A stretch of 64,000 bases of DNA from Bordetella hinzii LMG 13501 (GTDB lineage Bacteria > Pseudomonadota > Gammaproteobacteria > Burkholderiales > Burkholderiaceae_B). Location: contig NZ_LRUJ01000028.1 in the NCBI RefSeq assembly GCF_001548475.1, positions 1-64,000 on the forward strand. The letters are read 5' to 3'. Positions within the stretch are counted from its first letter, which is position 1. The number at the start of each line of letters is the position of its first letter. Under the pieces are notes generated by a model. The model made no database searches. It was given only the letters and a program-made list of their open reading frames with translations, and had not been told where the DNA came from. This document shows, piece by piece, positions 51,440 through 61,226 of this stretch. The translations under genes were made by a program, and so were the position numbers.

Positions 51440-53455
51440 ATGTCTAGCTCACCCAATCTCTATTTGCTTATCGCGCTGGCTCCGCTGGCCGGCGCGATCC
51501 TGGCCGGCCTGTTCGGCACGGGGTTCCTGGGCCGTCCGATCGGCCGCCGCGGCGCGCACTGCATCACCATCCTGTTCGTGGCGATTTCCGCCATCGGCTC
51601 GCTGGTGGTGCTGGGCGACGTGCTCAACGGCCATACCTTCGACGGCTCGGTCTACACCTGGACGCTGATCGGCAACACCAAGCTGGAAATCGGCTTCCTG
51701 ATCGATCCGTTGTCGGCCATGATGATGGTCGTGGTGACTTCGGTCTCGCTGATGGTGCATATCTACACCATCGGCTACATGGCCGATGATCCCGGCTACC
51801 AGCGCTTTTTCGCCTACATCTCGCTGTTCACCTTCTCCATGCTGATGCTGGTGATGTCGAACAACATGGTGCAGCTGTTCTTCGGCTGGGAAGCCGTGGG
51901 CCTGGTCTCCTACCTGCTGATCGGCTTCTGGTACACCCGCCCGACGGCCATCTTCGCCAACATGAAGGCCTTCCTGATCAACCGTGTCGGCGACTTCGGC
52001 TTCGTGCTGGGCATCGGCCTGCTGTTCGCCTACGCCGGCACGATGCACTACGGTGAAGTCTTCGGTCAGGCCGACAAGCTGGCCGCCATGAAGCTGCCGG
52101 GCAGCGACTGGGCCCTGCTGACGGTGGCCTGCATCTGCCTGTTCATCGGCGCCATGGGCAAATCGGCCCAGGTTCCGCTGCACGCCTGGCTGCCCGATTC
52201 GATGGAAGGCCCGACGCCGATTTCGGCCCTGATCCACGCCGCCACCATGGTGACGGCGGGCATCTTCATGGTCGCGCGCTTCTCGCCGCTGTTCGAGCTG
52301 TCCGATGTGGCGCTGTCCTTCATCATCGTGATCGGCGCCATCGGCGCGCTGTTCCTGGGCATCCTCGGCATTATCCAGAACGACATCAAGCGCGTGGTGG
52401 CCTACTCCACGCTGTCGCAGCTGGGCTACATGACCGTGGCGCTCGGCGCCTCGGCCTATTCGGTGGCGATCTTCCACCTGATGACCCACGCCTTCTTCAA
52501 GGCGCTGCTCTTCCTCGGCGCGGGCTCGGTCATCATCGGCATGCACCATGACCAGGACATCCGCAACATGGGTGGCCTGCGCAAGTACATGCCCATCACC
52601 TGGATCACCTTCCTGCTGGGTACGCTGGCCCTGGTCGGCACGCCGTTCTTCTCGGGTTTCTATTCCAAGGAACACATCATCGAGGCCGCCGGCGCCGCCA
52701 ACGTCTGGGGAGCGAGCTTTGCTTACTACGCCACCCTGATCGGCGTGTTCATCACCTCGCTGTACTCCTTCCGCGTCTACTTCCTGGTCTTCCATGGCAA
52801 GGAGCGCTTCCCGGCGCATGACGACCATGGCCACGGCCATGACGCCCACGGCCACGACGATCATCATCACGGCGGCAAGCCGCATGAGTCGCCCTGGGTC
52901 GTCACGCTGCCCCTGGTGCTGCTGGCCATTCCCTCGGTCGTCATCGGCGCCTGGGTGGTGGATCCCATGTTGTTCGGCAAGTTCTTCAATGGCGTGATCA
53001 CGGTGCTGCCGCAGCACCCCGCCATGCATGAGCTCCACGAAGAGTGGCACGGCTGGGTCGCCTTCGGCCTGCATGCCTTCCAGACGCTGCCGTTCTGGCT
53101 TGTGGTCGCCGGCGCCGTCATCGCCTGGTACTGCTACCTGATCAATCCCAAGGTGCCGGCCCGCATCCAGGCCAGCCTCTCGGGCCTGAACAAGGTGCTG
53201 GAGAACAAGTATTACGTGGACTGGGTCAACGAGCAGATCATCGCCCGCGGCGCCCGCTGCCTGGGCCATGGGCTGTGGCAGACGGGTGACCGCGGCCTGA
53301 TCGACGGCCTGCTGGTCAACGGCAGCGCCCGCGTCGTGGGCTGGGTGGCCGCGGTCAGCCGCCACCTCCAGTCCGGCTACATCTATCACTACGCATTCGC
53401 GATGATCATCGGCATCATGGCGCTGGTGACTTTCTTTGTGCTGATTCCCCAATGA
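51440..53455 (+). CDS. nuoL: NADH-quinone oxidoreductase subunit L
   Basis: This 671-residue antiporter-like subunit has at least 14 membrane helices and the long lateral helix at the C-terminus. Conserved pump motifs include FFGWEAVGLVSYLLIGFW and KSAQVPLHAWLPDSMEGPTP. A histidine-rich cytoplasmic or periplasmic loop lies at about residues 457-482, with ten or more His (HGHGHDAHGHDDHHHGG). NuoL is the outermost proton pump of the membrane arm. Its stop overlaps the nuoM start (ATGA). Confidence 0.96.
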   Translation: MSSSPNLYLLIALAPLAGAILAGLFGTGFLGRPIGRRGAHCITILFVAISAIGSLVVLGDVLNGHTFDGSVYTWTLIGNTKLEIGFLIDPLSAMMMVVVTSVSLMVHIYTIGYMADDPGYQRFFAYISLFTFSMLMLVMSNNMVQLFFGWEAVGLVSYLLIGFWYTRPTAIFANMKAFLINRVGDFGFVLGIGLLFAYAGTMHYGEVFGQADKLAAMKLPGSDWALLTVACICLFIGAMGKSAQVPLHAWLPDSMEGPTPISALIHAATMVTAGIFMVARFSPLFELSDVALSFIIVIGAIGALFLGILGIIQNDIKRVVAYSTLSQLGYMTVALGASAYSVAIFHLMTHAFFKALLFLGAGSVIIGMHHDQDIRNMGGLRKYMPITWITFLLGTLALVGTPFFSGFYSKEHIIEAAGAANVWGASFAYYATLIGVFITSLYSFRVYFLVFHGKERFPAHDDHGHGHDAHGHDDHHHGGKPHESPWVVTLPLVLLAIPSVVIGAWVVDPMLFGKFFNGVITVLPQHPAMHELHEEWHGWVAFGLHAFQTLPFWLVVAGAVIAWYCYLINPKVPARIQASLSGLNKVLENKYYVDWVNEQIIARGARCLGHGLWQTGDRGLIDGLLVNGSARVVGWVAAVSRHLQSGYIYHYAFAMIIGIMALVTFFVLIPQ

Positions 53456-54954
53456 TGGCAAGCGAGATGGCATCCAACAATTTCCCCTGGCTTACGCTTG
53501 CGATCTTCGTTCCGATCGTATTCGGTCTGCTGGTGCTGGCGCTGGGCCGAGACGACCGTCCCTGCCTGACGCGGGGGCTGTCGCTGATCGGCGCGGTCGC
53601 TGGCTTCCTGGTCACCATTCCCCTGTACACCGGTTTTGACAAGACCAGTGCCGCGATGCAGTTTGTCGAGAAGGCCTCCTGGATCGAGTCCTTCAATGTC
53701 AACTACCATCTCGGCGTGGACGGCATCTCCGTCTGGTTCGTGCTGCTGACGGCCTTCATCACCATCATCGTGGTGGCGGCAGGCTGGGAGGTCATCACCA
53801 ACCGCGTGTCGCAGTACATGGCCGCCTTCCTGATCCTGTCGGGCCTGATGGTGGGTGTGTTCGCGGCGCTGGACGGCCTGCTGTTCTACGTCTTCTTCGA
53901 AGCCACCCTGATTCCGATGTACATCATCGTGGGCGTCTGGGGCGGCCCGAACCGGGTGTACGCGGCCTTCAAGTTCTTCCTCTACACCCTGATGGGCTCG
54001 CTGCTGACCCTGGTGGCCTTCATCTACCTGTGGAATGCTTCGGGCGGCTCCTTCGACATCCTTACCTGGCAGCAGACCAAGCTGGGCTACACGCCGCAGA
54101 TCCTGATCTTCGTGGCGCTGCTGGCCGCCTTCGCGGTCAAGGTGCCGATGTGGCCGGTCCATACCTGGCTGCCGGATGCCCACGTCGAGGCGCCCACGGG
54201 CGGTTCGGTGGTGCTGGCCGCCATCATGCTCAAGCTGGGCGCCTACGGCTTCTTGCGTTTTTCGCTGCCCATCGCGCCCGATGCTTCGCACAGCCTGGCC
54301 GGTATGATGATCGCGCTGTCGCTGATCGCCGTCATCTATATCGGCTTGGTGGCCATCGTCCAGGACGACATGAAGAAGCTGGTGGCCTACTCGTCGGTGG
54401 CCCACATGGGCTTCGTGACGCTGGGCTTTTTCATCTTCAACACGGCTGGTGTCGAGGGCGCCATCGTGCAGATGATCTCGCACGGCTTCGTGTCCGGCGC
54501 CATGTTCCTGTGCATCGGCGTGCTCTATGACCGCATGCACAGCCGCCGCATCGCCGATTACGGGGGCGTGATCAACGTCATGCCGCGTTTCGCGACCTTC
54601 TTCGTGCTGTTCTCGATGGCCAACAGCGGCCTGCCCGCCACCAGCGGCTTCGTGGGCGAGTTCATGGTCATCATGGGCGCGGTCGAGCACAACTTCTGGG
54701 TCGGCCTGCTGGCCGCCACGGCCCTGATCCTGGGGGCTTCCTACTCCCTGTGGATGGTCAAGCGCGTGGTCTTCGGTGACATCACCAACGAGCACGTCCG
54801 CGAAATGTCCGACCTGAACCGCCGCGAGTTCTGGATTCTCGGTGTCATGGCGATCGCCGTGTTGTACATGGGGATCTATCCCAAGCCCTTTACCGATGTC
54901 ATGCATGTGTCGGTGGAGGCCCTGCTGCAACACGTGGCCGTCTCGAAACTGTAA
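53452..54954 (+). CDS. nuoM: NADH-quinone oxidoreductase subunit M
   Basis: This 500-residue antiporter-like subunit has about 14 helices. It carries the pump motifs FEATLIPMYIIVGVWGG with the key Glu and AVKVPMWPVHTWLPDAHVEA with the key Lys. It is the middle proton pump of complex I. The ATG at 53452 overlaps the nuoL stop; two further in-frame ATGs follow within 15 bases, so the exact start is open. nuoN begins nine bases after its stop. Confidence 0.96.
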   Translation: MMASEMASNNFPWLTLAIFVPIVFGLLVLALGRDDRPCLTRGLSLIGAVAGFLVTIPLYTGFDKTSAAMQFVEKASWIESFNVNYHLGVDGISVWFVLLTAFITIIVVAAGWEVITNRVSQYMAAFLILSGLMVGVFAALDGLLFYVFFEATLIPMYIIVGVWGGPNRVYAAFKFFLYTLMGSLLTLVAFIYLWNASGGSFDILTWQQTKLGYTPQILIFVALLAAFAVKVPMWPVHTWLPDAHVEAPTGGSVVLAAIMLKLGAYGFLRFSLPIAPDASHSLAGMMIALSLIAVIYIGLVAIVQDDMKKLVAYSSVAHMGFVTLGFFIFNTAGVEGAIVQMISHGFVSGAMFLCIGVLYDRMHSRRIADYGGVINVMPRFATFFVLFSMANSGLPATSGFVGEFMVIMGAVEHNFWVGLLAATALILGASYSLWMVKRVVFGDITNEHVREMSDLNRREFWILGVMAIAVLYMGIYPKPFTDVMHVSVEALLQHVAVSKL

Positions 54955-54963
54955 GACAAGACA

Positions 54964-56448
54964 ATGATGCAATCCCACATCGATTTCGCTTTGGCCACAC
55001 CGGAGATCCTGCTGCTGGTGCTGGCGCTGGCCGTGCTGCTCGTCGACGCGGTAAGCACCCATCCGGAACGCAAGACCACCTATGTGCTCACGCTGGGGAC
55101 GCTGGCCGTGATGACGGTGGTCTCCCTGGTCCAGTGGAGCAATGGCGTCAGCGGCAAGACCTTCAACGGCATGTATGTCACGGACGCCTTCTCGCATCTG
55201 CTGAAAATCACGTCCTATATCGCCGTGGCCGTCACGCTGGTCTACGGCCGGCTCTATGCGCAGGCCCGCGACATGCTGCGCGGCGGGGAGCTCTATGTGC
55301 TGACCCTCATGGCCCTGCTGGGCCAGATGGTCATGATCTCCTCGGGCAACCTGATCTCCATCTACCTCGGCCTCGAACTGATGTCGCTGGCCCTGTATGC
55401 GCTGATCGCCCTGCGCCGTGACAACGCCGTGGCGACCGAGGCCGCCATGAAGTACTTCGTGCTGGGCGCCCTGGCTTCCGGCTTCTTGCTCTACGGCATG
55501 TCCATGGTCTACGGCGCGACCGGCCATCTCGACCTGGCCGAGATCGCCCGCGTGATCGGCGCCGGCCAGGCCAAGGAACTGCCCCTGGTCTTCGGCATCG
55601 TCTTCGTGGTCGCCGGCCTGGCCTTCAAGCTGGGCGCCGTGCCTTTCCATATGTGGGTGCCCGACGTCTACCAAGGCTCGCCCACGGCCGTCACGCTGAT
55701 CCTGGGCGGCGCGCCCAAGCTGGCCGCCTTCGCCATGACGCTGCGCCTGCTGGTCGACGGCCTGCATGGCCTGGCCGCGGATTGGCAGCCCATGTTGATG
55801 ATCCTGGCCGTGCTGTCGCTGGCGATCGGCAACCTGACCGCCATCGTCCAGACCAACTTCAAGCGCATGTTGGCCTATTCGACCATTTCGCACATGGGCT
55901 TCGTGCTCCTGGGCCTGATGGCCGGCGTGGTCGATGGCAAGCCCAATGCCGCTTCGGCCGCCTACGGTGCGTCGCTGTTCTACATGATCACCTATGTGCT
56001 GACCACCCTGGCCAGCTTCGGCATCGTGCTGCTGCTCTCGCGGCAGGGTTTTGAGTGCGAGCACATCGACGACCTGAAGGGCCTGAATCGCCGCAGCCCC
56101 TGGCATGCCCTGATCGTTCTGCTGCTGATGTTCTCCCTGGCTGGCATTCCGCCGCTGGTGGGTTTCTACGCCAAGCTGGCCGTCTTGCAGGCAGTCATCG
56201 AGTCCGGCCACGTGGCCCTGGCCGTGGCTGCGGTGCTGTTCTCGCTGGTCGGCGCCTTCTATTACCTGCGCGTCGTCAAGGTGGTCTACTTCGACGAGCC
56301 GGTGGCCGAAGCCGCTCCGGTCGCCGCCACCTGCGTGCAACGCGGCCTGCTGTCGGTCAACGGCGCCCTCATCCTCATCCTGGGCATTCTGCCCGGCGGC
56401 CTGATGGCCCTGTGCGTGCAGGTCATCAAGAGCTCGCTGGGCAGCTGA
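54964..56448 (+). CDS. nuoN: NADH-quinone oxidoreductase subunit N
   Basis: This 494-residue antiporter-like subunit has about 14 helices. It shows [18 protein letters not shown] with the conserved Glu and [19 protein letters not shown] with the conserved Lys, and the [14 protein letters not shown]-type segment. It is the pump closest to the E-channel. It is the last canonical subunit of the operon; a DUF2818 gene follows seven bases after its stop. Confidence 0.96.
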   Translation: MMQSHIDFALATPEILLLVLALAVLLVDAVSTHPERKTTYVLTLGTLAVMTVVSLVQWSNGVSGKTFNGMYVTDAFSHLLKITSYIAVAVTLVYGRLYAQARDMLRGGELYVLTLMALLGQMVMISSGNLISIYLGLELMSLALYALIALRRDNAVATEAAMKYFVLGALASGFLLYGMSMVYGATGHLDLAEIARVIGAGQAKELPLVFGIVFVVAGLAFKLGAVPFHMWVPDVYQGSPTAVTLILGGAPKLAAFAMTLRLLVDGLHGLAADWQPMLMILAVLSLAIGNLTAIVQTNFKRMLAYSTISHMGFVLLGLMAGVVDGKPNAASAAYGASLFYMITYVLTTLASFGIVLLLSRQGFECEHIDDLKGLNRRSPWHALIVLLLMFSLAGIPPLVGFYAKLAVLQAVIESGHVALAVAAVLFSLVGAFYYLRVVKVVYFDEPVAEAAPVAATCVQRGLLSVNGALILILGILPGGLMALCVQVIKSSLGS

Positions 56449-56455
56449 TCCCGCC

Positions 56456-56770
56456 GTGACGCAGACCCTGGCCGTCTGGCTGCTGATCGCGCTGGCTTTC
56501 GTCAGCGCGAATCTGCCCTTCCTGACGGACAGGGTTTTTGCCGTCTGGGCCCTGAAGCAGGGCAAACCGGTGGCCATCCGCTTCCTCGAGCTGCTGGTCT
56601 ATTACGGCATTGTCGGCCTGGCGGGCCGGGCCTTCGAGTCGGCGCTGGGCAATCCCTTTCCCCAGGCCTGGGAGTTCTACGCCATCACCCTGAGTCTTTA
56701 TCTGGTGCTGGGGTTCCCGGGATTTGTCTACCGCTACCTCTACCAGCGCAAGCGTCCGCGCACCGCATGA
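56456..56770 (+). CDS. DUF2818 membrane protein at the end of the nuo operon
   Basis: This 104-residue protein has three likely membrane segments (about residues 5-22, 40-57 and 72-92) and a basic tail (YQRKRPRTA). It matches DUF2818, a small family of Betaproteobacteria whose genes follow nuoN. It starts with GTG seven bases after the nuoN stop and ends at the operon terminator, so it is co-transcribed with complex I. A role as accessory subunit or assembly factor is inferred from this conserved position; no function is established to my knowledge. Confidence 0.85.
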   Translation: MTQTLAVWLLIALAFVSANLPFLTDRVFAVWALKQGKPVAIRFLELLVYYGIVGLAGRAFESALGNPFPQAWEFYAITLSLYLVLGFPGFVYRYLYQRKRPRTA

Positions 56771-56797
56771 AAAAAGCCTCCCTCGGGAGGCTTTTTT
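56770..56797. terminator. Bidirectional terminator between the nuo operon and serB
   Basis: Arms GCCTCC and GGAGGC around a four-base loop are flanked by six A on the left and six T on the right, so it can end transcription on both strands, serving the convergent nuo and serB units. Confidence 0.92.
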
Positions 56798-56841
56798 CAT
56801 GGGGCAGGGCGGCGGCGGGGCTGCCGCGGCCGCAAGAGGCT

Positions 56842-57699
56842 CTAGCCCTCGAACCAATTCAGCACGCCATCGAGACCGCTGACGTTCAAGGCATAAGGCG
56901 TCTGCTGGCGAACGATGGGCTTGGCATGGTAGGCAACGGCGTAGCGGGCGCGCGCGAGCATGAGCAGGTCGTTGGCGCCGTCGCCCAGGGCAATGGTTTG
57001 CTCCTCGGTCGCGCCATGCGCGGCGGCGAAGGCCTGCAGATGGCGGGCCTTGGCCGCGCCGTCCAGGATGTCGCCCAGTACGCGGCCGGTAAGCCTGCCG
57101 TCGGCGTCGATTTCCAGGGTATTGGCGTGCGCGCTGTCCAGCTGGAGGCGCTCGCGCAGGCGTTCGGTAAAGAAGGTGAAGCCACCCGAGACCAGCAGGG
57201 TCTTGATGCCGGCGGCCTGCACGGAAGCCAGCAGCTGTTCGGCGCCGGGGTTCAGGCGCAGGCGCTCGTCATACACGCGCTCCAGCACGGCGGCCGGCGT
57301 GCCCTGCAGCAGCGCCACGCGGCGGCGCAGGCTTTCGGCGAAATCCTTGATCTCGCCCCGCATGGCCGCCTCGGTGATCTGGGCGACTTTCTCGCCCACG
57401 CCGGCGCAGGCGGCGATCTCGTCGATGCATTCGATATTGATCAGCGTGGAGTCCATGTCCATGGCCAGCACCTTGCAGCTGGCCAGCGTCAGGCCGGCCG
57501 GCACGAAGGCGGCGTCCACGGCATTGCGTTCGGCCCAGTCGCGCACCTCGGCGCGGCTGTCCGGGTCGTCCGCGACATTGAGCAGGCGCGCCGCGGTCGT
57601 GGTGATGCGGGCAATGCCGTCGGCGCGGGCGAGCGCGCCCAGCTGTTCGGCATGATGGGCGGTCAGGCCCGGCGATTGAATGATGAGATTGGTGCGCAT
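56842..57699 (-). CDS. serB: Phosphoserine phosphatase
   Basis: This 285-residue HAD-family enzyme carries out the last step of serine synthesis, removing phosphate from phosphoserine. The nucleophile motif DMDSTLI (Asp81, Asp83), the second motif VSGGFTFF and the metal motif GDGANDLLML are clear. The N-terminal 75 residues form an ACT-like extension typical of proteobacterial SerB. It is convergent with the nuo operon, with a shared terminator, and lies 25 bases downstream of mfd. Confidence 0.95.
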   Translation of the reverse strand: MRTNLIIQSPGLTAHHAEQLGALARADGIARITTTAARLLNVADDPDSRAEVRDWAERNAVDAAFVPAGLTLASCKVLAMDMDSTLINIECIDEIAACAGVGEKVAQITEAAMRGEIKDFAESLRRRVALLQGTPAAVLERVYDERLRLNPGAEQLLASVQAAGIKTLLVSGGFTFFTERLRERLQLDSAHANTLEIDADGRLTGRVLGDILDGAAKARHLQAFAAAHGATEEQTIALGDGANDLLMLARARYAVAYHAKPIVRQQTPYALNVSGLDGVLNWFEG

Positions 57700-57724
57700 G
57701 GATGGGTGCGTAAGGAATAGCCGG

Positions 57725-60700
57725 CTATTTTAGCGAGCGCAGCACGGCGCGCACTGCATCGGCGCGCGCGCTGACCTGCGGCGCGGTGATCTCGATGCGC
57801 AGCCTGTCCTGCCCGGAAAGTTTGATATGGCGGTGCTTTTGCACCAGTTCGATGATGCGCAAGGGATCCACCGCGGCCTTGGGGCCGAACTGCAGCAGCG
57901 CCTGGGTCTCGCTGACATCGATCTTGACGATGCCCAGCGGTTCGGCGGCCAGGCGCAGACGATGCGTCATCAGCAGCGTCTGCGCGGCCTCGGGCAGCTT
58001 GCCGAAGCGGTCGATCAGTTCTTCCTGGATGCGGATGAGGTCGTCCTCGTCCTGGGCGTGCGACAAGCGCTTGTAGATGGCCAGGCGGCCGTGCACATCG
58101 GGGCAGTAGTCGGCCGGCAGCAGGGCCGGCGCATGCAGATTGACTTCGCAGGCCAGATTGAACGGCGCGTCCAGGTCGGGCTCCTCGCCGGCCTTCAAGG
58201 CCCGCACGGCTTCGCTGAGCATCTCGTTGTACATGGAGAAGCCCACTTCCTGGATATTGCCCGACTGGGAGTCGCCCAGGATCTCGCCCGTGCCGCGGAT
58301 TTCCAGGTCGTGCATGGCGAGGTAGAAGCCCGAGCCCAGCTCCTCCATGGCCTGGATGGCTTCCAGGCGCTTCTTGGCATTGGCGGTGATGGCATCCTCG
58401 CCGGGCGTGAGCAGATAGGCATAGGCCTGGTGGTGCGAGCGCCCGACGCGGCCGCGCAGCTGGTGCAGCTGGGCCAGGCCGAAGCGGTCGGCGCGATGGA
58501 TCACGATAGTGTTGGCGCTGGGCACGTCGATGCCGGTTTCGATGATGGTGGTGCACAGCAGGACATTGAACCGCTGTTGGTAGAAGTCCTTCATCACCTG
58601 TTCGAGTTCGCGCTCGGGCATCTGGCCATGGGCCACGCCGATGCGCGCCTCGGGCACGAGCTCCTCCAGGCGCGCGCGGCGGTTGTGTATGGTCTCGACC
58701 TCGTTGTGCAGAAAATAGGCCTGGCCGCCGCGTTTGAGTTCGCGCAACAGGGCTTCGCGTATGGTGCTGCCGTCTTCGCGCCGCACGAAGGTCTTGATGG
58801 CCAGGCGCTTCTGCGGGGCGGTGGCGATGACGGAGAAGTCGCGTATGCCCTCGAGCGACATGCCCAGCGTGCGCGGAATGGGCGTGGCGGTGAGCGTGAG
58901 CACGTCCACCTCGGCGCGCAAGGCCTTGAGCGTCTCCTTCTGGCGCACGCCGAAGCGGTGCTCTTCGTCGATGATCACCAGGCCCAGGCGCTTGAAGCGC
59001 ACGTCCTTGGACAGGATTTTGTGGGTGCCGATGACAATGTCGACCCGGCCGTCGTTGATGCCTTCGACGGCGGCGGCGACCTCCTTGGCCGAGCGGAAGC
59101 GCGAGAGTTCGACCACGCGCACGGGCCAATCGGCAAAGCGGTCGGAGAAGGTCTGCGCATGCTGTTCGGCCAGCAGCGTGGTCGGGCAGAGCAGGGCGAC
59201 CTGCTTGCCATTGGCCACGGCCAGGAAGGCGGCGCGCAGGGCCACCTCCGTCTTGCCGAAGCCCACGTCGCCGCAGACCAGCCTGTCCATGGGCTTGCCG
59301 GACGTCATGTCCATGATGACGGCCTGGATGGCCGAGGACTGGTCGGCGGTCTCCTCGAAGCCGAAACCTTCGGCGAAGGCTTCGTAGTCCGACAAGGGAA
59401 GGTTGAAGGCATAGCCTTCGCGGGCGGCGCGCTGGGCATAGAGCGCCAGCAATTCGGCCGCGGTGTCGCGGACCTGCTTGGCGGCCTTCTTGCGCGCCTT
59501 GTCCCATTGGCCGGAGCCCAGCTGGTGCAGCGGCGCGGCCTCGGGATCGGCGCCGCTGTAGCGCGCGATCACATGCAGCTGCGACACGGGCACATAGAGA
59601 GTGGAGCCGTTGGCGTACTGCAGATGGAGGAACTCCATCTCGCCTTCGCCCATGTCCATGTTGACCAGGCCATGGTAGCGGCCGATGCCGTGCTGGGCAT
59701 GGACCACGGGATCGCCTTCGCGCAGTTCGGCCAGGTCGCGGACCATGGCCTCCACATTGCTGCTGCCCTCCTGGGCCCGCTTGCCGCGTCGCCTGGCGCC
59801 GGCATTGCCGGGATAGAGATCGTTCTCGGTCAAAAAGACCAGGCCGCCTTCGGTCAGCCCGAAGCCCGCCGCCAGCGGCGCGATGGTCAGGCCGAAGCTG
59901 GCCGGCGTCAGTAGGAAGGCGCCGATGTTGTCCGTCTGCTCGGCCGGGGCCAGGCCCTGTTCGGCCAGCATCTGGAACAGGGTTTCGCGCCGACCCGCCG
60001 AGTCGGCGCACAGCAGGATACGGGCGCCCGGGCGCGAGACCAGGGCGCGCAGCTTGCCTACGGGATCTTCGGCGCGGCGGGCCACGGCCACGTCGGGCGC
60101 GGCAACGAAATCCGGATGAGGCGGCTCGGCCGTCAGCGCCAGGCGCGCAAAATCCTTGAAGCCCGCGTACAGGGCCTCGCCGTCCAGGAACAGGGCCGCC
60201 GGCGGCAGCACCGGACGCTCCCGGTCGCTTTTCAAGAAGTTGTAGCGGCTGGCCGTGTCCTGCGAAAAACGCTGTATGGCTTCATCGATATTGCCCAGCG
60301 TGACTGTGAGCGTGCCGGCGTTGAGGTAGTCGAACAACGTGGCCGTCTGTTCGAAGAACAGCGGCAGGTAATACTCCACGCCGGCGAAGGCGATGCCGTT
60401 GCCGATGTCCTTGTAGGGCAGGGCGCGTGATGGATCGCCTTCGAAGACCTCGCGGAAACGCGCGCGGAAATGATTGCGCGCGGCCTCGTCCATGGGAAAT
60501 TCGCGCCCGGGCAGCAACCGCACCTCGCCCACGGGATAGAGGCTGCGCTGGGTGTCGACGTCGAATGCGCGGATGGATTCGATTTCGTCGTCGAACAGGT
60601 CCAGGCGGTAGGGCACGGCCGAGCCCATGGGAAACAGATCGATCAGCCCGCCGCGCAGGCAGAATTCGCCCGGCGCCGTGACCTGGGTCACATGGTTGTA

Positions 60701-61189
60701 GTTCGCCAGCGTCAGTTGCGCGCGCAACGCCGCTTCGTCCAGCTTGTCGCGCTGCCGGAACGAGAAGGTGTAGGCGGCCAGGAAGGCCGGCGGCGGCAAG
60801 CGGTACAGCGCCGTCGTGACGGGCACGGTCAGGATATCGACCGTCTCGGTCATGAGCGCGTGCAGGGTGTGCAGGCGCTCGGAGATCAGGTCCTGGTGCG
60901 GCGAAAAGGCGTCGTAGGGCAGGGTTTCCCAGTCGGGAAGCTGCCGCACGCGCAACTCCGGCGCGAAAAGCGGGATTTCGTCGGCCAGGCGCTGGGCCTG
61001 CAGCGGATCGGCCGCGAGCACGACAATGGGTTTGCGGGCCTGGCGGGCCAGATCGGCCAGCAGCCAGCCGTCGCCCGAACCGGGGGGGCAAGGTTGGACA
61101 TAGCGCGTCCCGGGTTTGAGGGAGGCCAGGGTGGCGGGGGTGGAAGGCAGCTGCGTATCCACTGCGGCGGGAGTCGAGGAGTCATGCAT
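57725..61189 (-). CDS. mfd: Transcription-repair coupling factor Mfd
   Basis: This protein of 1,154 residues removes RNA polymerase stalled at DNA damage and recruits UvrA. It has the UvrB-like N-terminal region (PLFAPELRVRQLPDWETLPY), the RNA polymerase-interaction domain (GDPVVHAQHGIGRYHGL), a superfamily 2 translocase with GDVGFGKTEVALRAAF and DEEH, the GRVGRS motif VI, and the C-terminal UvrA-binding domain. The ATG at 61189 gives the normal length. The open frame extends far upstream but would run through ispD on the other strand. No ribosome site is present; see the shared promoter. Confidence 0.95.
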   Translation of the reverse strand: MHDSSTPAAVDTQLPSTPATLASLKPGTRYVQPCPPGSGDGWLLADLARQARKPIVVLAADPLQAQRLADEIPLFAPELRVRQLPDWETLPYDAFSPHQDLISERLHTLHALMTETVDILTVPVTTALYRLPPPAFLAAYTFSFRQRDKLDEAALRAQLTLANYNHVTQVTAPGEFCLRGGLIDLFPMGSAVPYRLDLFDDEIESIRAFDVDTQRSLYPVGEVRLLPGREFPMDEAARNHFRARFREVFEGDPSRALPYKDIGNGIAFAGVEYYLPLFFEQTATLFDYLNAGTLTVTLGNIDEAIQRFSQDTASRYNFLKSDRERPVLPPAALFLDGEALYAGFKDFARLALTAEPPHPDFVAAPDVAVARRAEDPVGKLRALVSRPGARILLCADSAGRRETLFQMLAEQGLAPAEQTDNIGAFLLTPASFGLTIAPLAAGFGLTEGGLVFLTENDLYPGNAGARRRGKRAQEGSSNVEAMVRDLAELREGDPVVHAQHGIGRYHGLVNMDMGEGEMEFLHLQYANGSTLYVPVSQLHVIARYSGADPEAAPLHQLGSGQWDKARKKAAKQVRDTAAELLALYAQRAAREGYAFNLPLSDYEAFAEGFGFEETADQSSAIQAVIMDMTSGKPMDRLVCGDVGFGKTEVALRAAFLAVANGKQVALLCPTTLLAEQHAQTFSDRFADWPVRVVELSRFRSAKEVAAAVEGINDGRVDIVIGTHKILSKDVRFKRLGLVIIDEEHRFGVRQKETLKALRAEVDVLTLTATPIPRTLGMSLEGIRDFSVIATAPQKRLAIKTFVRREDGSTIREALLRELKRGGQAYFLHNEVETIHNRRARLEELVPEARIGVAHGQMPERELEQVMKDFYQQRFNVLLCTTIIETGIDVPSANTIVIHRADRFGLAQLHQLRGRVGRSHHQAYAYLLTPGEDAITANAKKRLEAIQAMEELGSGFYLAMHDLEIRGTGEILGDSQSGNIQEVGFSMYNEMLSEAVRALKAGEEPDLDAPFNLACEVNLHAPALLPADYCPDVHGRLAIYKRLSHAQDEDDLIRIQEELIDRFGKLPEAAQTLLMTHRLRLAAEPLGIVKIDVSETQALLQFGPKAAVDPLRIIELVQKHRHIKLSGQDRLRIEITAPQVSARADAVRAVLRSLK

Positions 61190-61198
61190 TGCCGGGAA

Positions 61199-61226
61199 AT
61201 TATAAAATCTCCTGATCATGTCTGAA
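61199..61226. promoter_or_regulatory. Shared divergent promoter of mfd and ispD
   Basis: On the minus strand, TATAAT (61199-61204) lies 16 bases from TTCAGA (61221-61226, inside the first ispD codons) and only nine bases before the mfd ATG. On the plus strand, TATAAA/TAAAAT (61201-61208) lies 9-11 bases before the ispD ATG. Both transcripts would have almost no leader. Confidence 0.45.

Noticed and set aside
53389-56577. A 1,062-codon minus-strand open frame across nuoM and nuoN
   Set aside because: The translation is low-complexity, rich in His, Gln and Arg, and mirrors the codon bias of the nuo genes. No motif was seen.
57827-59914. A 695-codon plus-strand open frame inside mfd
   Set aside because: It is antisense to conserved Mfd helicase domains and has no domain of its own.
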